This document shows positions 36,073 to 45,268 of a stretch of DNA of 64,000 bases, one piece after another. Under the pieces are notes generated by a model. That model saw only the letters and a program-made list of their open reading frames with translations. It was not told where the DNA came from and searched no databases. Made by a program: the position numbers and the translations under genes. Origin of the DNA: Salipiger aestuarii (GTDB lineage Bacteria > Pseudomonadota > Alphaproteobacteria > Rhodobacterales > Rhodobacteraceae); assembly GCF_003259905.1 (NCBI RefSeq), contig NZ_QLMG01000008.1:62001-126000 (forward strand), written 5' to 3'. Every line of letters begins with the position of its first letter. The first letter of the stretch is position 1.

Positions 36073-36677
36073 GGAAACTCCGTAACGCGACAGGCAGGGC
36101 AGAGAAAGGGCGCGCGGCCAGGCGCATCCGAAGGAAACGCCTCCGGCCACAGCGCTAGCAGGTCTGACAGAGATGGTACACCGGGGGGCGGTCGCAGCGG
36201 CATTATCCGCCGCCCATAGCGGCCCCCCGAAACGCTGCCGATCCGGTGCGGCCCCCGGGAGCACGAATGCTGCAAATGCGCGTCGGCGGCAGACTGATTG
36301 AAACCGCCGGTTCAGTGGCGGCCCGCGAGGGGTTCGTCGGGCGCTTATCCCCGGCACAGCGCGGAACGTCGATGGTGGATGGATGGCCCACCGCTGATCG
36401 ACAGCAAAAACATCCCAGGTTGGCAGCGGACACCGGAACTGCCTGACAGCAAAATCCGACATGCCCGCGCAATCGAGACGACATCATTGTCTTTAGCGGT
36501 CAGGTTGTGACGGGACGGTTGAGAATAGCAAAGGCGGGAAGCGCGCATGAACAGCCAGCGATCATCGGGTCGAGCTTCCATCACATCAATTCTCGCGTGG
36601 CGGCGCGTCGGATAAGGCGCATTATGTAATCTGGGCAGCACCAGTCCCGGCGTGCCCGCTGACCGTGCCAATCGGCC
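36073..36677. other. Gap without a recognised gene
   Basis: About 600 bases between the isomerase start and the opgC stop. Short frames on both strands lack ribosome sites and family resemblance. GC content drops around 36470-36600 compared with flanking genes. No RNA gene or repeat was recognised; promoter elements for the isomerase are expected close to 36100. Confidence 0.5.
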
Positions 36678-37835
36678 CTACCGCTTTGGTCTCTCGCGGA
36701 TGATCGGCACCAGCCAGAGCAACGCGATGCTGCCCAGGGCCAGCGCCGTGTTCACGCCCTGCCCCCCCGGTCCCCATGCGTTGTCGATATAGCGCACCGC
36801 GTAAACCAGCACGACGTGCCAGATGTAGACGTGCAGAGCGTGCCGCCCGAGCAGGCACAGCAGCGGGCGGGTGAACACCCATGTGATCGCGCGCGACAGG
36901 GCGCGCACCGCGCGCAGGGGGTCGCTTTGCCCGGCAATGGCGATCCAGGTAAACAGGAACCCGGCGGCGGCGAAATTCAGCAGGTAGACCAGCCCGAAGT
37001 TGCTGCGATATTCCAGCGGGCGAAACGCCGCGAACATGTCTCGGGGCATCGCCCCATGCGCCGAAGCGATGCGCACGGGGACGAACAGCGCCAGAAACAG
37101 CAGCGCGACCAGCGCCAGATCCCGTGTGCCGGGTCCAAAGATGCGATCCCAGCGCAGGCGGTCCATGGCCCAGAGCGCCCCCAGAATCAGCCCCGCCATA
37201 AACGGCACCTGCCAGCCCATCGGATCGAATGCGAGTCGCAGCCCCTGCGTGTCCGGCGCTTCCAGCACCCCGTCCAGCCAGCCCGACCACAGGCTGGCCA
37301 GGTCGATCTGGCATGCCGTCCACATCAGTGCCGACGCCCCGGCGGCCAGCATCCACCGCCCCGAGACGACCCAGTGGATCATCACCGGCGCCACCGCCAT
37401 GAACAGGATGTACATCGGCAGGATGTCCAGAAACGTCGGCTGGAAGGTCAGGCTGACGATCGCGAAGATCCGCATGGGATCGTCGATCGGCGCGGTGCCC
37501 AGCCAGTTGCGCCAGGCCAGAACGCCGCCCGGCATAAGGTCTCGGGCCAGCAGGCCCAGAAAGATCAGCCCGACGGTCCAGAGCCACAGCTCGACCATGC
37601 GCGACGCCACCGCGCGGTGCATGGCGCGGGGGCCGCTGCGCAGCATGCGTCTGGTCTGCATCAGCCCGAACATCAGCCCCGAGACGAACACGAACCCCTG
37701 GGTGCTTTCGACGAACATCACCTCACGGAAATGCAGACGTTGCAGCCAGACCCCGTTTTGCAGCACGAGATGCGACAGCGTCATCGTCAGGACAAAGAAC
37801 CCCCGAAGCCCATCCAGAAAATCGAGGCGTTTCAT
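36678..37835 (-). CDS. opgC: OpgC-family membrane acyltransferase-like protein
   Basis: A 385-residue protein with about ten membrane helices, of the OpgC_C family. These proteins add succinyl groups to osmoregulated periplasmic glucans in Rhodobacter and related bacteria. The start MKRLDFLDGLRGFFVLTMTL SHL pattern (split here) with DGLRG and the following MFVESTQGFVFVSGLMFGL and WHVVLVYAVRY are family traits. No opgG/opgH glucan synthesis gene is in the window, so the partner genes are elsewhere. Single gene. Confidence 0.85.
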   Translation of the reverse strand: MKRLDFLDGLRGFFVLTMTLSHLVLQNGVWLQRLHFREVMFVESTQGFVFVSGLMFGLMQTRRMLRSGPRAMHRAVASRMVELWLWTVGLIFLGLLARDLMPGGVLAWRNWLGTAPIDDPMRIFAIVSLTFQPTFLDILPMYILFMAVAPVMIHWVVSGRWMLAAGASALMWTACQIDLASLWSGWLDGVLEAPDTQGLRLAFDPMGWQVPFMAGLILGALWAMDRLRWDRIFGPGTRDLALVALLFLALFVPVRIASAHGAMPRDMFAAFRPLEYRSNFGLVYLLNFAAAGFLFTWIAIAGQSDPLRAVRALSRAITWVFTRPLLCLLGRHALHVYIWHVVLVYAVRYIDNAWGPGGQGVNTALALGSIALLWLVPIIRERPKR

Positions 37836-38295
37836 GATTGTCCATTCGTCAACGGGGCGGTGCGGCCAGATCTGTCACGCCCTGAGGGCGCCGCCCGCGC
37901 CGGTTCGCGCGAATCGCGGGACGGGGGGGCTTGTGGTCCATAGCCGCGCCGTCGCCGCTGCTCAATCGCGGTGATGGTCTGGCGCGCGGGATGACCCTGC
38001 GTCGGCGCGTTATCGCCGCTTGGGCAGATATCGAAAAGGGCGGCGCAACCTGGGAAGGCCGGCTTTGGTCCGGACATCGAGCCGGATGCGCGCCGCCGCC
38101 CGCCGCCGGAGAAACATGTCCGGCCCCCTGCGGGGCACGATCCGGCGGGACCCTGCCACCGACCGAACAAACGCCCCGGAGACGCGCGGTCAGGCTTTGG
38201 TCTTTCCAGCGGCGCCTGCGCTCCCGCGCCTTGTCCCAGGCTCCGCCCGGCGGTTTGTGACGGCAAGCCGCGGCCGATACTCTCTGTCCGGCCTC
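37836..38295. other. Gap without a recognised gene
   Basis: About 460 bases upstream of opgC. Frames here are Arg/Pro/Gly-rich and carry no family signal. I see no RNA gene and no repeat of note. It must hold the opgC promoter. Confidence 0.5.
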
Positions 38296-39555
38296 TTAGC
38301 CACTGTCGGTCCGGGCGCGGGCGGCGTCCTCTGCCGGACAGGCAAGACGGCGCAGCGTTTCGCGGATCACCGCGCCGCCGTTGCGCAGATCGTCCGGCAG
38401 GGTCAGTTCGTCCTCGCAATGGCTCAGCCCGCCGACGCTGGGCACAAAGACCAGCGTGCTGGGCATGACGGCGGCCAGCGCCAGCGCGTCATGGCCGGTG
38501 ATCGTGCGCATCTCGGTCGCGCGCAGCCCGAGGGTTTCGCAGACCTCCAACGTCAGGCGCACGCCGGCGGGGTCCAGCGCGGTTCCGGGGCGGGCCTCGT
38601 CGGTGACCACCTCGATGCCGCAGCCAAGCGCGTCGATGTCCGCAGCGATGGCCCGCAGGAACCTGTCCCCGACCTCGGTGCAGATCTGTTGATCGGGGTT
38701 GCGAATTTCGAACCAGACGGTGACGCGCGCGGCGACGACGTTGGGGCTGTCGGGTTCGGCGACGATCCTGGCGGCAGACCAGTGCAGCTGCGCGGTTTCG
38801 CCCTGCATCCGGTCGTGAAAGCGGGTGATGGCCAGCGCCGCCGCGCGCAGCGCGTCGCGCCGTTTGTGCATCGCGGTGGGGCCGGTGTGCGACGGCGCGC
38901 CGGTAAAGGCCAGCGTCAGCTTGCGCACGCCCCAGGATGCGGTGACCGCACCGATCTGCACGCCGCTGTCTTCCAGAACGCTGCCCTGTTCGACGTGCAG
39001 CTCCAGATGGTGCACCGGGGTCAGCCCCGGTGTGCCGGTGCCCAGCCAGCCGATCTGCCCCAGCGCGTCGCCCATTGTCACGCCCGCACGGTCGGTCAGC
39101 CCCAGCGCGAAATCGGCGCTGTACTTGCCGCAAAAGACCGAGCTTCCGGTCAGGCTTGGCTGGAAACGCGCGCCTTCCTCGTTGGTCCAGTTCACCACCG
39201 TCAGATTATGCTCGGCATCAATGCCTTGCGCGAAAAGTGCCGCCGCGCCGTCCAGCGCCGCCAGCACCCCGAGCGCGCCGTCGAACCGCCCGCCCGTGGG
39301 CTGGCTGTCCAGATGCGAGCCGCACAGCACCGTGGTTGTCGCATCCGGCGCTGTTAGAAAGGTGGCGAACATGTTGCCCACGGGGTCCACCGCGACGCGG
39401 GCACCGCGGGCCTGCGCAAGGTCGGCGAACAGGGCGCGCGCGGCGCCGTCTTCGGCGCTGCCGGTCAGGCGGCGCACACCGCCCCCCGGCGTTGCGCCGA
39501 TGCGCGCGAAACGGTCGATAAGGGCGATCAGGTCGTCGGGAATCCTGTCGGGCAT
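38296..39555 (-). CDS. Hydantoinase/carbamoylase-family amidase (M20)
   Basis: A 419-residue binuclear metallohydrolase related to N-carbamoyl-L-amino-acid hydrolase, beta-ureidopropionase and allantoate amidohydrolase. Metal ligands are in LCGSHLDSQPTGGRFDGALG (His about 81, Asp about 92), TNEEGARFQPSLTGSSVF (Glu), LELHVEQG (His) and TITGHDALALA (His). It releases ammonia and CO2 from an N-carbamoyl or ureido substrate. AGGA seven bases upstream supports 39555; an ATG at 39588 is the alternative. Divergent from the two kinase-like genes. Confidence 0.9.
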   Translation of the reverse strand: MPDRIPDDLIALIDRFARIGATPGGGVRRLTGSAEDGAARALFADLAQARGARVAVDPVGNMFATFLTAPDATTTVLCGSHLDSQPTGGRFDGALGVLAALDGAAALFAQGIDAEHNLTVVNWTNEEGARFQPSLTGSSVFCGKYSADFALGLTDRAGVTMGDALGQIGWLGTGTPGLTPVHHLELHVEQGSVLEDSGVQIGAVTASWGVRKLTLAFTGAPSHTGPTAMHKRRDALRAAALAITRFHDRMQGETAQLHWSAARIVAEPDSPNVVAARVTVWFEIRNPDQQICTEVGDRFLRAIAADIDALGCGIEVVTDEARPGTALDPAGVRLTLEVCETLGLRATEMRTITGHDALALAAVMPSTLVFVPSVGGLSHCEDELTLPDDLRNGGAVIRETLRRLACPAEDAARARTDSG

Positions 39556-39730
39556 CCGGGGGTCCTGTGGGGTTGGGCTGCCCTGCATCCTGCGCCCTGC
39601 ACCGCGCCGCGAACAGCCCCCGCGCCCCACAGGCACGACATGGTGGACGCAGGGACAAACCGGCCCGCCATCGCCCCGCGACTCCGGCAATCCCCCGTGC
39701 CATCATGGGCCGCGCAACAACGAGGACGCC

Positions 39731-40681
39731 ATGGACCGCAGCCCAGTCATCCGTTCCGTGATCACCGGCATTCCCGGCTGGCAGGACCGCCCGGTCGAAA
39801 TCGAGGCGGCGATCCCGGTGCTTGCCTCGCCGTCCTGGCGCGGGGTGGACGGTGCGCCGCTGGTCGCGCGCGACCCGCAGACCGGCGCGCGTTTGTTCGT
39901 GAAACACCTGCACCCGGATACCGCATTCTACATCGCGCCCGAACATGCCTTTGCCGCCGCGCGCATCGCCGGCGAGGCGGGTGTGGGCCCGCGCGTGCTG
40001 GCATCGGATGCGCGGGCCGGGGTGCTGGTGACGGAATATCTGGGCGAGGGCTGGCGCACCGCCGGGCTGGAACACGCGGACGATCCGGGGTTCGTCGACC
40101 GGGTGCTGGACGCGCGGGCGCGGCTGGCGGCGGGCGCCCCCCTGCCCGGTCGCGCCGATGTGTTCGCCGATCTGCGCCGGTTTCACGCGCTGATCGAGGA
40201 AACCGGCGCGCCGGTCGCGCCGGATCTGGGCTATGCCTATGACACCGTCATGCTCGCGTCCGAGCGCGCCGGCGCCGGGCCACCGGTGCCGATTCACGGC
40301 GATGGCAACCTGTCCAATGTGATGTTCAACGCCCAGGGCGACATCCGGTTGGTCGATTTCGACCGTGCCGGCATGGGCACCGCCTGCGCCGAGCTGGGCA
40401 GCGCGCTGGTGGAAATGTACGCGTTCGACCCCCTCGCCCGCGCTGCGTTTTCGCGGGCTTCCGCCGCCTTTGGCCTGCCCGACGAAGACGCGGTGTTTGA
40501 CCGCGTGCGCCTGTGCGGCATCGCCGACGATCTGCGCTGGACGATGATCGGGATGCTGATGGGACACCTCAGCCCGCGCCGTACCGAGGAATTCTACAAG
40601 TTCGGCCTGTGGCGCCTTGTACGTTTGCGCGCCGCCCTTCGCGATCCCCGCTTCGGCGAAAGACTGAGGGTCGGCGCATGA
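39731..40681 (+). CDS. APH-fold phosphotransferase, first of a pair
   Basis: A 316-residue protein kinase-like/aminoglycoside phosphotransferase-fold enzyme. ATP lysine in ARLFVKHLHPD (about 58), catalytic loop VPIHGDGNLSNVMFN (His189, Asp191, Asn196) and metal Asp in RLVDFDRAG (about 209). All key residues are present, so it is likely active on a small hydroxylated molecule such as choline, ethanolamine or an amino sugar. It overlaps the second such gene by ATGA. The start at 39731 is preferred over long upstream frames in the opposite gene's shadow. Confidence 0.82.
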   Translation: MDRSPVIRSVITGIPGWQDRPVEIEAAIPVLASPSWRGVDGAPLVARDPQTGARLFVKHLHPDTAFYIAPEHAFAAARIAGEAGVGPRVLASDARAGVLVTEYLGEGWRTAGLEHADDPGFVDRVLDARARLAAGAPLPGRADVFADLRRFHALIEETGAPVAPDLGYAYDTVMLASERAGAGPPVPIHGDGNLSNVMFNAQGDIRLVDFDRAGMGTACAELGSALVEMYAFDPLARAAFSRASAAFGLPDEDAVFDRVRLCGIADDLRWTMIGMLMGHLSPRRTEEFYKFGLWRLVRLRAALRDPRFGERLRVGA

Positions 40682-41628
40682 TCGAAAAACGTCGCATGGG
40701 CGAGGCCCGCACCACCGATGAACGCAACGCCGAGGCCGCCATCCGGCTGGTGCCCGACTGGCGGGGCCGCGCGGCGCATGTGTCCTACAGGATGATGGTC
40801 GGCGGGCTGAACAACCGCAACTGGCGGATCGAGGTGGCGGGGGATGCGCGCAGCTATTTCCTGAAGATCCCCGGCGAGGGCACCGAGATGTTCATCAATC
40901 GCAGTACATCCCATGAGGCCGCGCGCCATGCGCATGGCCTTGGCATCGCGCCCGAAGTGGTGTTTCACGACCCAGAAACCGGCATCGAGGTGCATGAGTT
41001 TCTCGACAATCACACCACCTGCACCACAGCGGATTTCATGCGCGCCGACGTGCGCAACCAGGTGATCCGGCTGTTTCGCACCCTGCATTCCGGCCCGGTG
41101 CTAAGCCAGGTCAAGACGATCTTCGATCTGGTCGACGAGCATCTGGAACAGGCGGCGGAGCTTGGCTCGTCAATGCCGCAGGATCTGCCGTGGCTGCTGC
41201 ACCACTACGAAAAAATCCGTGCCGCGTTCACCGCGTCGGGGATGGATCTTGTGACCTGCTACAACGATCCGATGCCGGGCAATTTCCTGTTCGCCCCGGA
41301 TGGCGCGCTGAAGCTGATCGACTACGAATTCGCCTCGGCCAATGAACGCAGCTACGACATCGGCGTGTTCGCCTGCGAGATGTTCCTGGAAGAGGACGAC
41401 ACCGATGCGCTGATCGAAACCTATTTCGGCACCGTCACGCCGCAGATGCAGGCGCGGGTGGCGCTGTGCCGGGTGCTCGCGGATCTGAAATGGGGCGGTT
41501 GGGCGGTGGTGAACCGCAAGCTGACCGACTGGGATTTCGATTTCCAGAAATACGGGCTGTGGAAATACATGCGGGGGCGGGCGATGATGACCGACCCGCG
41601 GTTCGATACCTGGCTGCGGCGGGTCTGA
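40678..41628 (+). CDS. APH-fold phosphotransferase (choline-kinase-like), second of a pair
   Basis: Also 316 residues, but diverged from its neighbour. Features: MMVGGLNNRNWRIEV glycine loop, ATP Lys in YFLKIPGEGTEMFI (about 63), catalytic loop TCYNDPMPGNFLF (Asp197, Asn202) and LKLIDYEFAS (Asp215). The His of the usual HxD is Tyr-Asn here, as in choline/ethanolamine kinase relatives (CHND). Together with the first gene it could form a heterodimer or act on successive substrates. DeoR and AraC regulators follow on the same strand. Confidence 0.82.
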   Translation: MIEKRRMGEARTTDERNAEAAIRLVPDWRGRAAHVSYRMMVGGLNNRNWRIEVAGDARSYFLKIPGEGTEMFINRSTSHEAARHAHGLGIAPEVVFHDPETGIEVHEFLDNHTTCTTADFMRADVRNQVIRLFRTLHSGPVLSQVKTIFDLVDEHLEQAAELGSSMPQDLPWLLHHYEKIRAAFTASGMDLVTCYNDPMPGNFLFAPDGALKLIDYEFASANERSYDIGVFACEMFLEEDDTDALIETYFGTVTPQMQARVALCRVLADLKWGGWAVVNRKLTDWDFDFQKYGLWKYMRGRAMMTDPRFDTWLRRV

Positions 41629-41758
41629 CGCCTGGAAAACAGGCAATCGGCCCCGGCTGACCGGTTTTTTGCCGCAGATTTACTTGAATGTTCAATTTTA
41701 GAACCTGAGAGTGAACCGGCCGCGCCGGGGCGCGGATCTTTCACCTTGCCGGGTACGA

Positions 41759-42559
41759 ATGGCCGAACGAACAATGCCTTCCACGCGCCCGCGGCGCCCT
41801 CGTGCCGACCGGCAGGACCGGATCCTGGCCGAGTTGCGCGCGCAACCCTCGCTGCGCGCGTCGCAGCTGGCGCGGATGCTGGGCGTGTCGCATGAAACCA
41901 TCCGTCGCGACCTGATCGACCTGGACCGGCGCGGGCTGCTGCGCCGCACTTATGGCGGCGCCGAACGCCCGCTGCGCTTCGAGGCGCCGATCGCGGAACG
42001 CCGGACCATGCATGTGGGCGCGCGCGAACGGATCGGCGCCAGGGCGGCGACGTTGCTGGCCCCCGGCCATGTGGTGATGCTGGGCAGCGGGGCGACCTGC
42101 TGGCATGCCGCCCGCCAGATCGCCGCCGCCTGCCCGCAGATCACGGCGATCACCAATGACCACGCCGTGGCCGAGGCGCTGTGCGGCGGCGCAAGTTCCC
42201 AGATCATTGCGCTTGGCGGGCGGCTGCATCCGGGCGAGCGCTATGTCTGGGGGCCGCAGGCCATCGAGGAACTGACCCGCTATCGCGCCAACTGGGCCAT
42301 TCTCGGCGCGTCGGGGATCGACGCGCTTGGCGCGCATGACATCGACGATCACGCCGCCGGGATCTGCCGAAGGATGATCCGCCAGGCCCGCCGGGTCGCC
42401 ATCCTTGCCGATCATTCCAAATTCGACCAGCCCGCGCTCGCCCGCATCGCGGATTGGGCCGATGTCGATCTGCTGATTACCGACACCGCCCCCGAGGGGC
42501 CGCTTGCGCTGACCCTCGCGGCAAGCCGCGTCGGCGTCATTCAATCCCGCGCCGCCTGA
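41759..42559 (+). CDS. DeoR-family transcriptional regulator
   Basis: A 266-residue regulator with the DeoR helix-turn-helix (RILAELRAQPSLRASQLARM, then LGVSHETIRRDLIDLDRRGLL) and the DeoRC sugar-phosphate sensing domain (VMLGSGATCWHAARQIA, ITNDHAVAEAL, LADHSKFD). Such proteins repress sugar or polyol genes and answer to phosphorylated intermediates, which fits a neighbouring kinase pair. The ATG at 41759 is chosen; 41711 and 41774 are alternatives. It is 130 bases after the kinase genes. Confidence 0.88.
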   Translation: MAERTMPSTRPRRPRADRQDRILAELRAQPSLRASQLARMLGVSHETIRRDLIDLDRRGLLRRTYGGAERPLRFEAPIAERRTMHVGARERIGARAATLLAPGHVVMLGSGATCWHAARQIAAACPQITAITNDHAVAEALCGGASSQIIALGGRLHPGERYVWGPQAIEELTRYRANWAILGASGIDALGAHDIDDHAAGICRRMIRQARRVAILADHSKFDQPALARIADWADVDLLITDTAPEGPLALTLAASRVGVIQSRAA

Positions 42560-42586
42560 ACGCGCGCCCTGGACGGACACGCCCCC

Positions 42587-43450
42587 ATGATACTTCGGTC
42601 GCCTTCGCTGACCCTGACAGACCCGCTGCGCGTCACGCTTGGCAGCCTGCAAATCCTGCACCGGGGCCAGGGGCGGTCGCATCACGTCAACGCGGCGGCC
42701 CCCGGAGCCGCACCCGGCTATCACCTGATCTTTCCAACGCACGCGCCGGTCCGCTTCTGCCAGTCCGGCCTGACGGGCGAGGCGCGCCCCGGGGCCTATG
42801 TTCTGCTGCGCGCCGACCGGTTTTATGACCTGCGCGCGGCCACGGATCTGGCGCAATGGGCGGCGGTGCTGCCCGCCCGCGCGCTGCGGGACCGGCTGGC
42901 GGGCGCCGAGGCCCATGTCGGCGGGCGGTTCCGCCCCAATCCGCAGATGTCCGCGCTGGTGTCGCGCACCCTGTCGGCCACCGCGCAGGTGTTCCGCAGC
43001 GCCGCGCCGCCCCCCCGCCCCGAGGCGCTGGCGGCCGAAATCGTCGCCCTGACCGCGCTGATGATCGGCGCCGAAGAGGACTGCGACGACAACCTGTCGC
43101 GCACCGGCCGCAGCCGCACCCGGCAGCGCATCATGGATCATATCGAAACGCACCTGTCCGACCCGGCGCTTGATCCGGGCGGCGTGGCCAGCGCGGTCGG
43201 CGTGTCGCGCAGCTATCTTTATGCGCTGTTCGCCGAAGGAAACGAGACGGTGGCGGGCTTTATTCGCAACCGGCGCCTGCAAGCGGCCTATGAGATACTG
43301 GTGGCGGACGCCCGTGGGGGCGTCGCGATTTCCGAGGTCGCCTACCGGACCGGGTTTCGCAGCGTGTCGCATTTTTCGCGCAGCTTTTCGCGGCATTTCC
43401 AGGCCACACCGCGCGACATCCGCGCCGGGCTGGCGCCGCTGGACCGATAG
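42587..43450 (+). CDS. AraC-family transcriptional regulator
   Basis: A 287-residue regulator. The N-terminal ~150 residues are of AraC-binding-like type without a recognised ligand. The C-terminus has two helix-turn-helix units, LDPGGVASAVGVSRSYLYAL and VAISEVAYRTGFRSVSHFSR, ending in the family phrase SRHFQATPRDIR. It follows the DeoR gene by 27 bases, so they may share a transcript. Target unknown; the convergent MarR gene and the amidase genes are neighbours. Confidence 0.88.
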   Translation: MILRSPSLTLTDPLRVTLGSLQILHRGQGRSHHVNAAAPGAAPGYHLIFPTHAPVRFCQSGLTGEARPGAYVLLRADRFYDLRAATDLAQWAAVLPARALRDRLAGAEAHVGGRFRPNPQMSALVSRTLSATAQVFRSAAPPPRPEALAAEIVALTALMIGAEEDCDDNLSRTGRSRTRQRIMDHIETHLSDPALDPGGVASAVGVSRSYLYALFAEGNETVAGFIRNRRLQAAYEILVADARGGVAISEVAYRTGFRSVSHFSRSFSRHFQATPRDIRAGLAPLDR

Positions 43451-43477
43451 GCGCGCCTTGCGGAACGCCTGCTCGGC

Positions 43478-43897
43478 TCAGGCGCCCAGATCGGACAGGA
43501 TGCGCCGCACGTCGCCCAGATGATCGGCGCCCAGCGTGTCCGAGATGTGCCGTTCATGATCGTCGCCGATTTCTTCAAGTTGGCGGCACATCGCCACGCC
43601 GGCGGTCGACAGGGCGACGCGCACCTTGCGGCGATCCTTTTCGTCGGGCACGCGGAACACCAGGGTCTCGCGCACCATCCTGTCGATGATCTTGGTCAGG
43701 GTGGCGGGTTCGACCAGCACCCGCTCGGCCAGGCGCCCCATGGGCAGCGGGCCTTCTTCTTCCAGGGATTTGAGCACGCGGTACTGTTCGATGGCGATGC
43801 CATTGGCCGACAGCCGCCTGGCCAGGTCATCCTCGATCAGCCGGTTCGCCCGCGCGATAAGATAGCCAAGCTGCTCGGTAAACTTAGGATCTGCCAT
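43478..43897 (-). CDS. MarR-family transcriptional regulator
   Basis: A 139-residue winged-helix regulator. EQYRVLKSLEEEGPLPMGRL and LVEPATLTKIIDRMVRETLV form the DNA-binding part, VPDEKDRRKVRVALSTAG the wing. AGGGAAAG precedes the ATG at 43897, ruling out longer starts. It reads in the same direction as the AmiC-like gene, 129 bases after it, so it may belong to the amide block. Confidence 0.88.
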   Translation of the reverse strand: MADPKFTEQLGYLIARANRLIEDDLARRLSANGIAIEQYRVLKSLEEEGPLPMGRLAERVLVEPATLTKIIDRMVRETLVFRVPDEKDRRKVRVALSTAGVAMCRQLEEIGDDHERHISDTLGADHLGDVRRILSDLGA

Positions 43898-44026
43898 GGC
43901 GCTTTCCCTGGACAAGCTGAACACTGCTCCGGATGTAGCACTCATGGTTGCACTATGCCACAACATTTGAAAAATCCAATACCGATGCGCAGATAGCTGG
44001 CGGCGCAAATGTCGCAGATCGGCCCG

Positions 44027-45064
44027 TCAGCTGACAAAGGCGCGCCTGACCACGAAATCCACCCCGTCCGCCTCGGCCAGCCGCACGTTGGCATCGGCCT
44101 CGCGCCCAATCATCCGGTAGGCCAGATCGCGTTGCAGGCGCGGGCGCAGGAAATGCGCCATGCGGCAGCCATCAATTCGCCCGACCTGCCTCGCGATCGC
44201 CGCCACAAGGAAGATCGCGTCGTAGCATTGCACCGAATTGGCCGTCATCGACGGTCGTCGCCCCGAGAAACAGGCGTCATAGCGTTCCACCAGTGCGTCG
44301 CGCCCGTGGCCCCGGCTGGTGTCGAAATAGGCCTGGGCGGCGAACAGGTTTTCCGTGCCGCCATCGGCCAGCGCCAGCAGCTGCATTTCGTCAAAGGCCA
44401 GGTTCAGGCGGGTGATGGTGCTGCTCAGACCCGCCTCGGCAAAGGCGCGGTTGAAACAGATGGAATCCTCGCCCAGCATGGCAATCACCACAACATCGGC
44501 GCGCGCCTTGCGGATTCGGTCCAGAATCTCGGCATAGTCGCGGCTGCCAAACGGCAGAAGCGCATCGCCGATGAAGTGCCCGCCGACCCGCCTCACCGCA
44601 TCCATGGTGGTGCCGTGGGCGGCGCGCGGCCAGATATAGTCGTTGCCGACAAAGAAAAAGCGGCGTGCCTTGCGGTGGCTGACCATCCAGTCAAGACTTG
44701 GGTTCAGCACCTCGGCATCGGTGATGCCAAGCTGCGCGGTGCCGGGGCCGCAGAAACCGCCCTCGTAATGCGGGGTGTAGATATAGGGCGCAAGCCCACA
44801 CAGCCCACGCCGGACGGCGGGACGCAGATCGCTGGATTGAAGCCCGATCGCGGCGTCGATGTTTTCGTCGATGGCCAGCCGCTGCGCCGCCTGAAAGGCG
44901 CTGTCCTGGGTTTCGCCCGAATCTACCTCGACCAGCTCGATTTCCTGGCCAAGCACACCGCCCGCGGCGTTCAGCTCTGCGGCGGCCAGCAGCGCGGCCC
45001 CCTGGCAACCGGATGTCCAGATGCCCGCGAGCCCGTCATGAGAGAGGATCAAACCGATTTTCAT
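44027..45064 (-). CDS. AmiC-like cytoplasmic amide/urea sensor
   Basis: A 345-residue type I periplasmic-binding fold protein (Peripla_BP_6) without a signal peptide. KIGLILSHDGLAGIWTSGCQ, AAELNAAGGVLGQEIELV, YIYTPHYEGGFC and FFVGNDYIWPRAAHGTTMDA match AmiC, the amide-sensing negative regulator of aliphatic amidase operons, and more distantly UrtA/FmdD. It is divergent from the amidase at 45269 with a 204-base gap. AmiC normally binds an antiterminator AmiR; none is adjacent. The start at 45064 lacks a strong ribosome site; 45091 is possible. Confidence 0.82.
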   Translation of the reverse strand: MKIGLILSHDGLAGIWTSGCQGAALLAAAELNAAGGVLGQEIELVEVDSGETQDSAFQAAQRLAIDENIDAAIGLQSSDLRPAVRRGLCGLAPYIYTPHYEGGFCGPGTAQLGITDAEVLNPSLDWMVSHRKARRFFFVGNDYIWPRAAHGTTMDAVRRVGGHFIGDALLPFGSRDYAEILDRIRKARADVVVIAMLGEDSICFNRAFAEAGLSSTITRLNLAFDEMQLLALADGGTENLFAAQAYFDTSRGHGRDALVERYDACFSGRRPSMTANSVQCYDAIFLVAAIARQVGRIDGCRMAHFLRPRLQRDLAYRMIGREADANVRLAEADGVDFVVRRAFVS

Positions 45065-45268
45065 ACCGTGAATCGGTAGCGCAGGTTGCATCTTCCCACA
45101 AATCCTGTGGAGGTAAGCGGCCCATGTGGCGCCCCGAGTGCCCGATTTCTGTGCAGCCTCGGGCCCGCAGCCCCCACAAACGCGACAAAACGAGTATCGC
45201 GTCACGCGGCGTTTGCATCCAAGGTATTTTCCATTTCAAATATTGGAAATCAAATCAAGGAGACGCCC

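Noticed and set aside
41641-41680. CCGG-CTGA-CCGG followed by TTTTTT after the second kinase gene
   Set aside because: Stem of only four bases; too weak to call a terminator despite the T tract.
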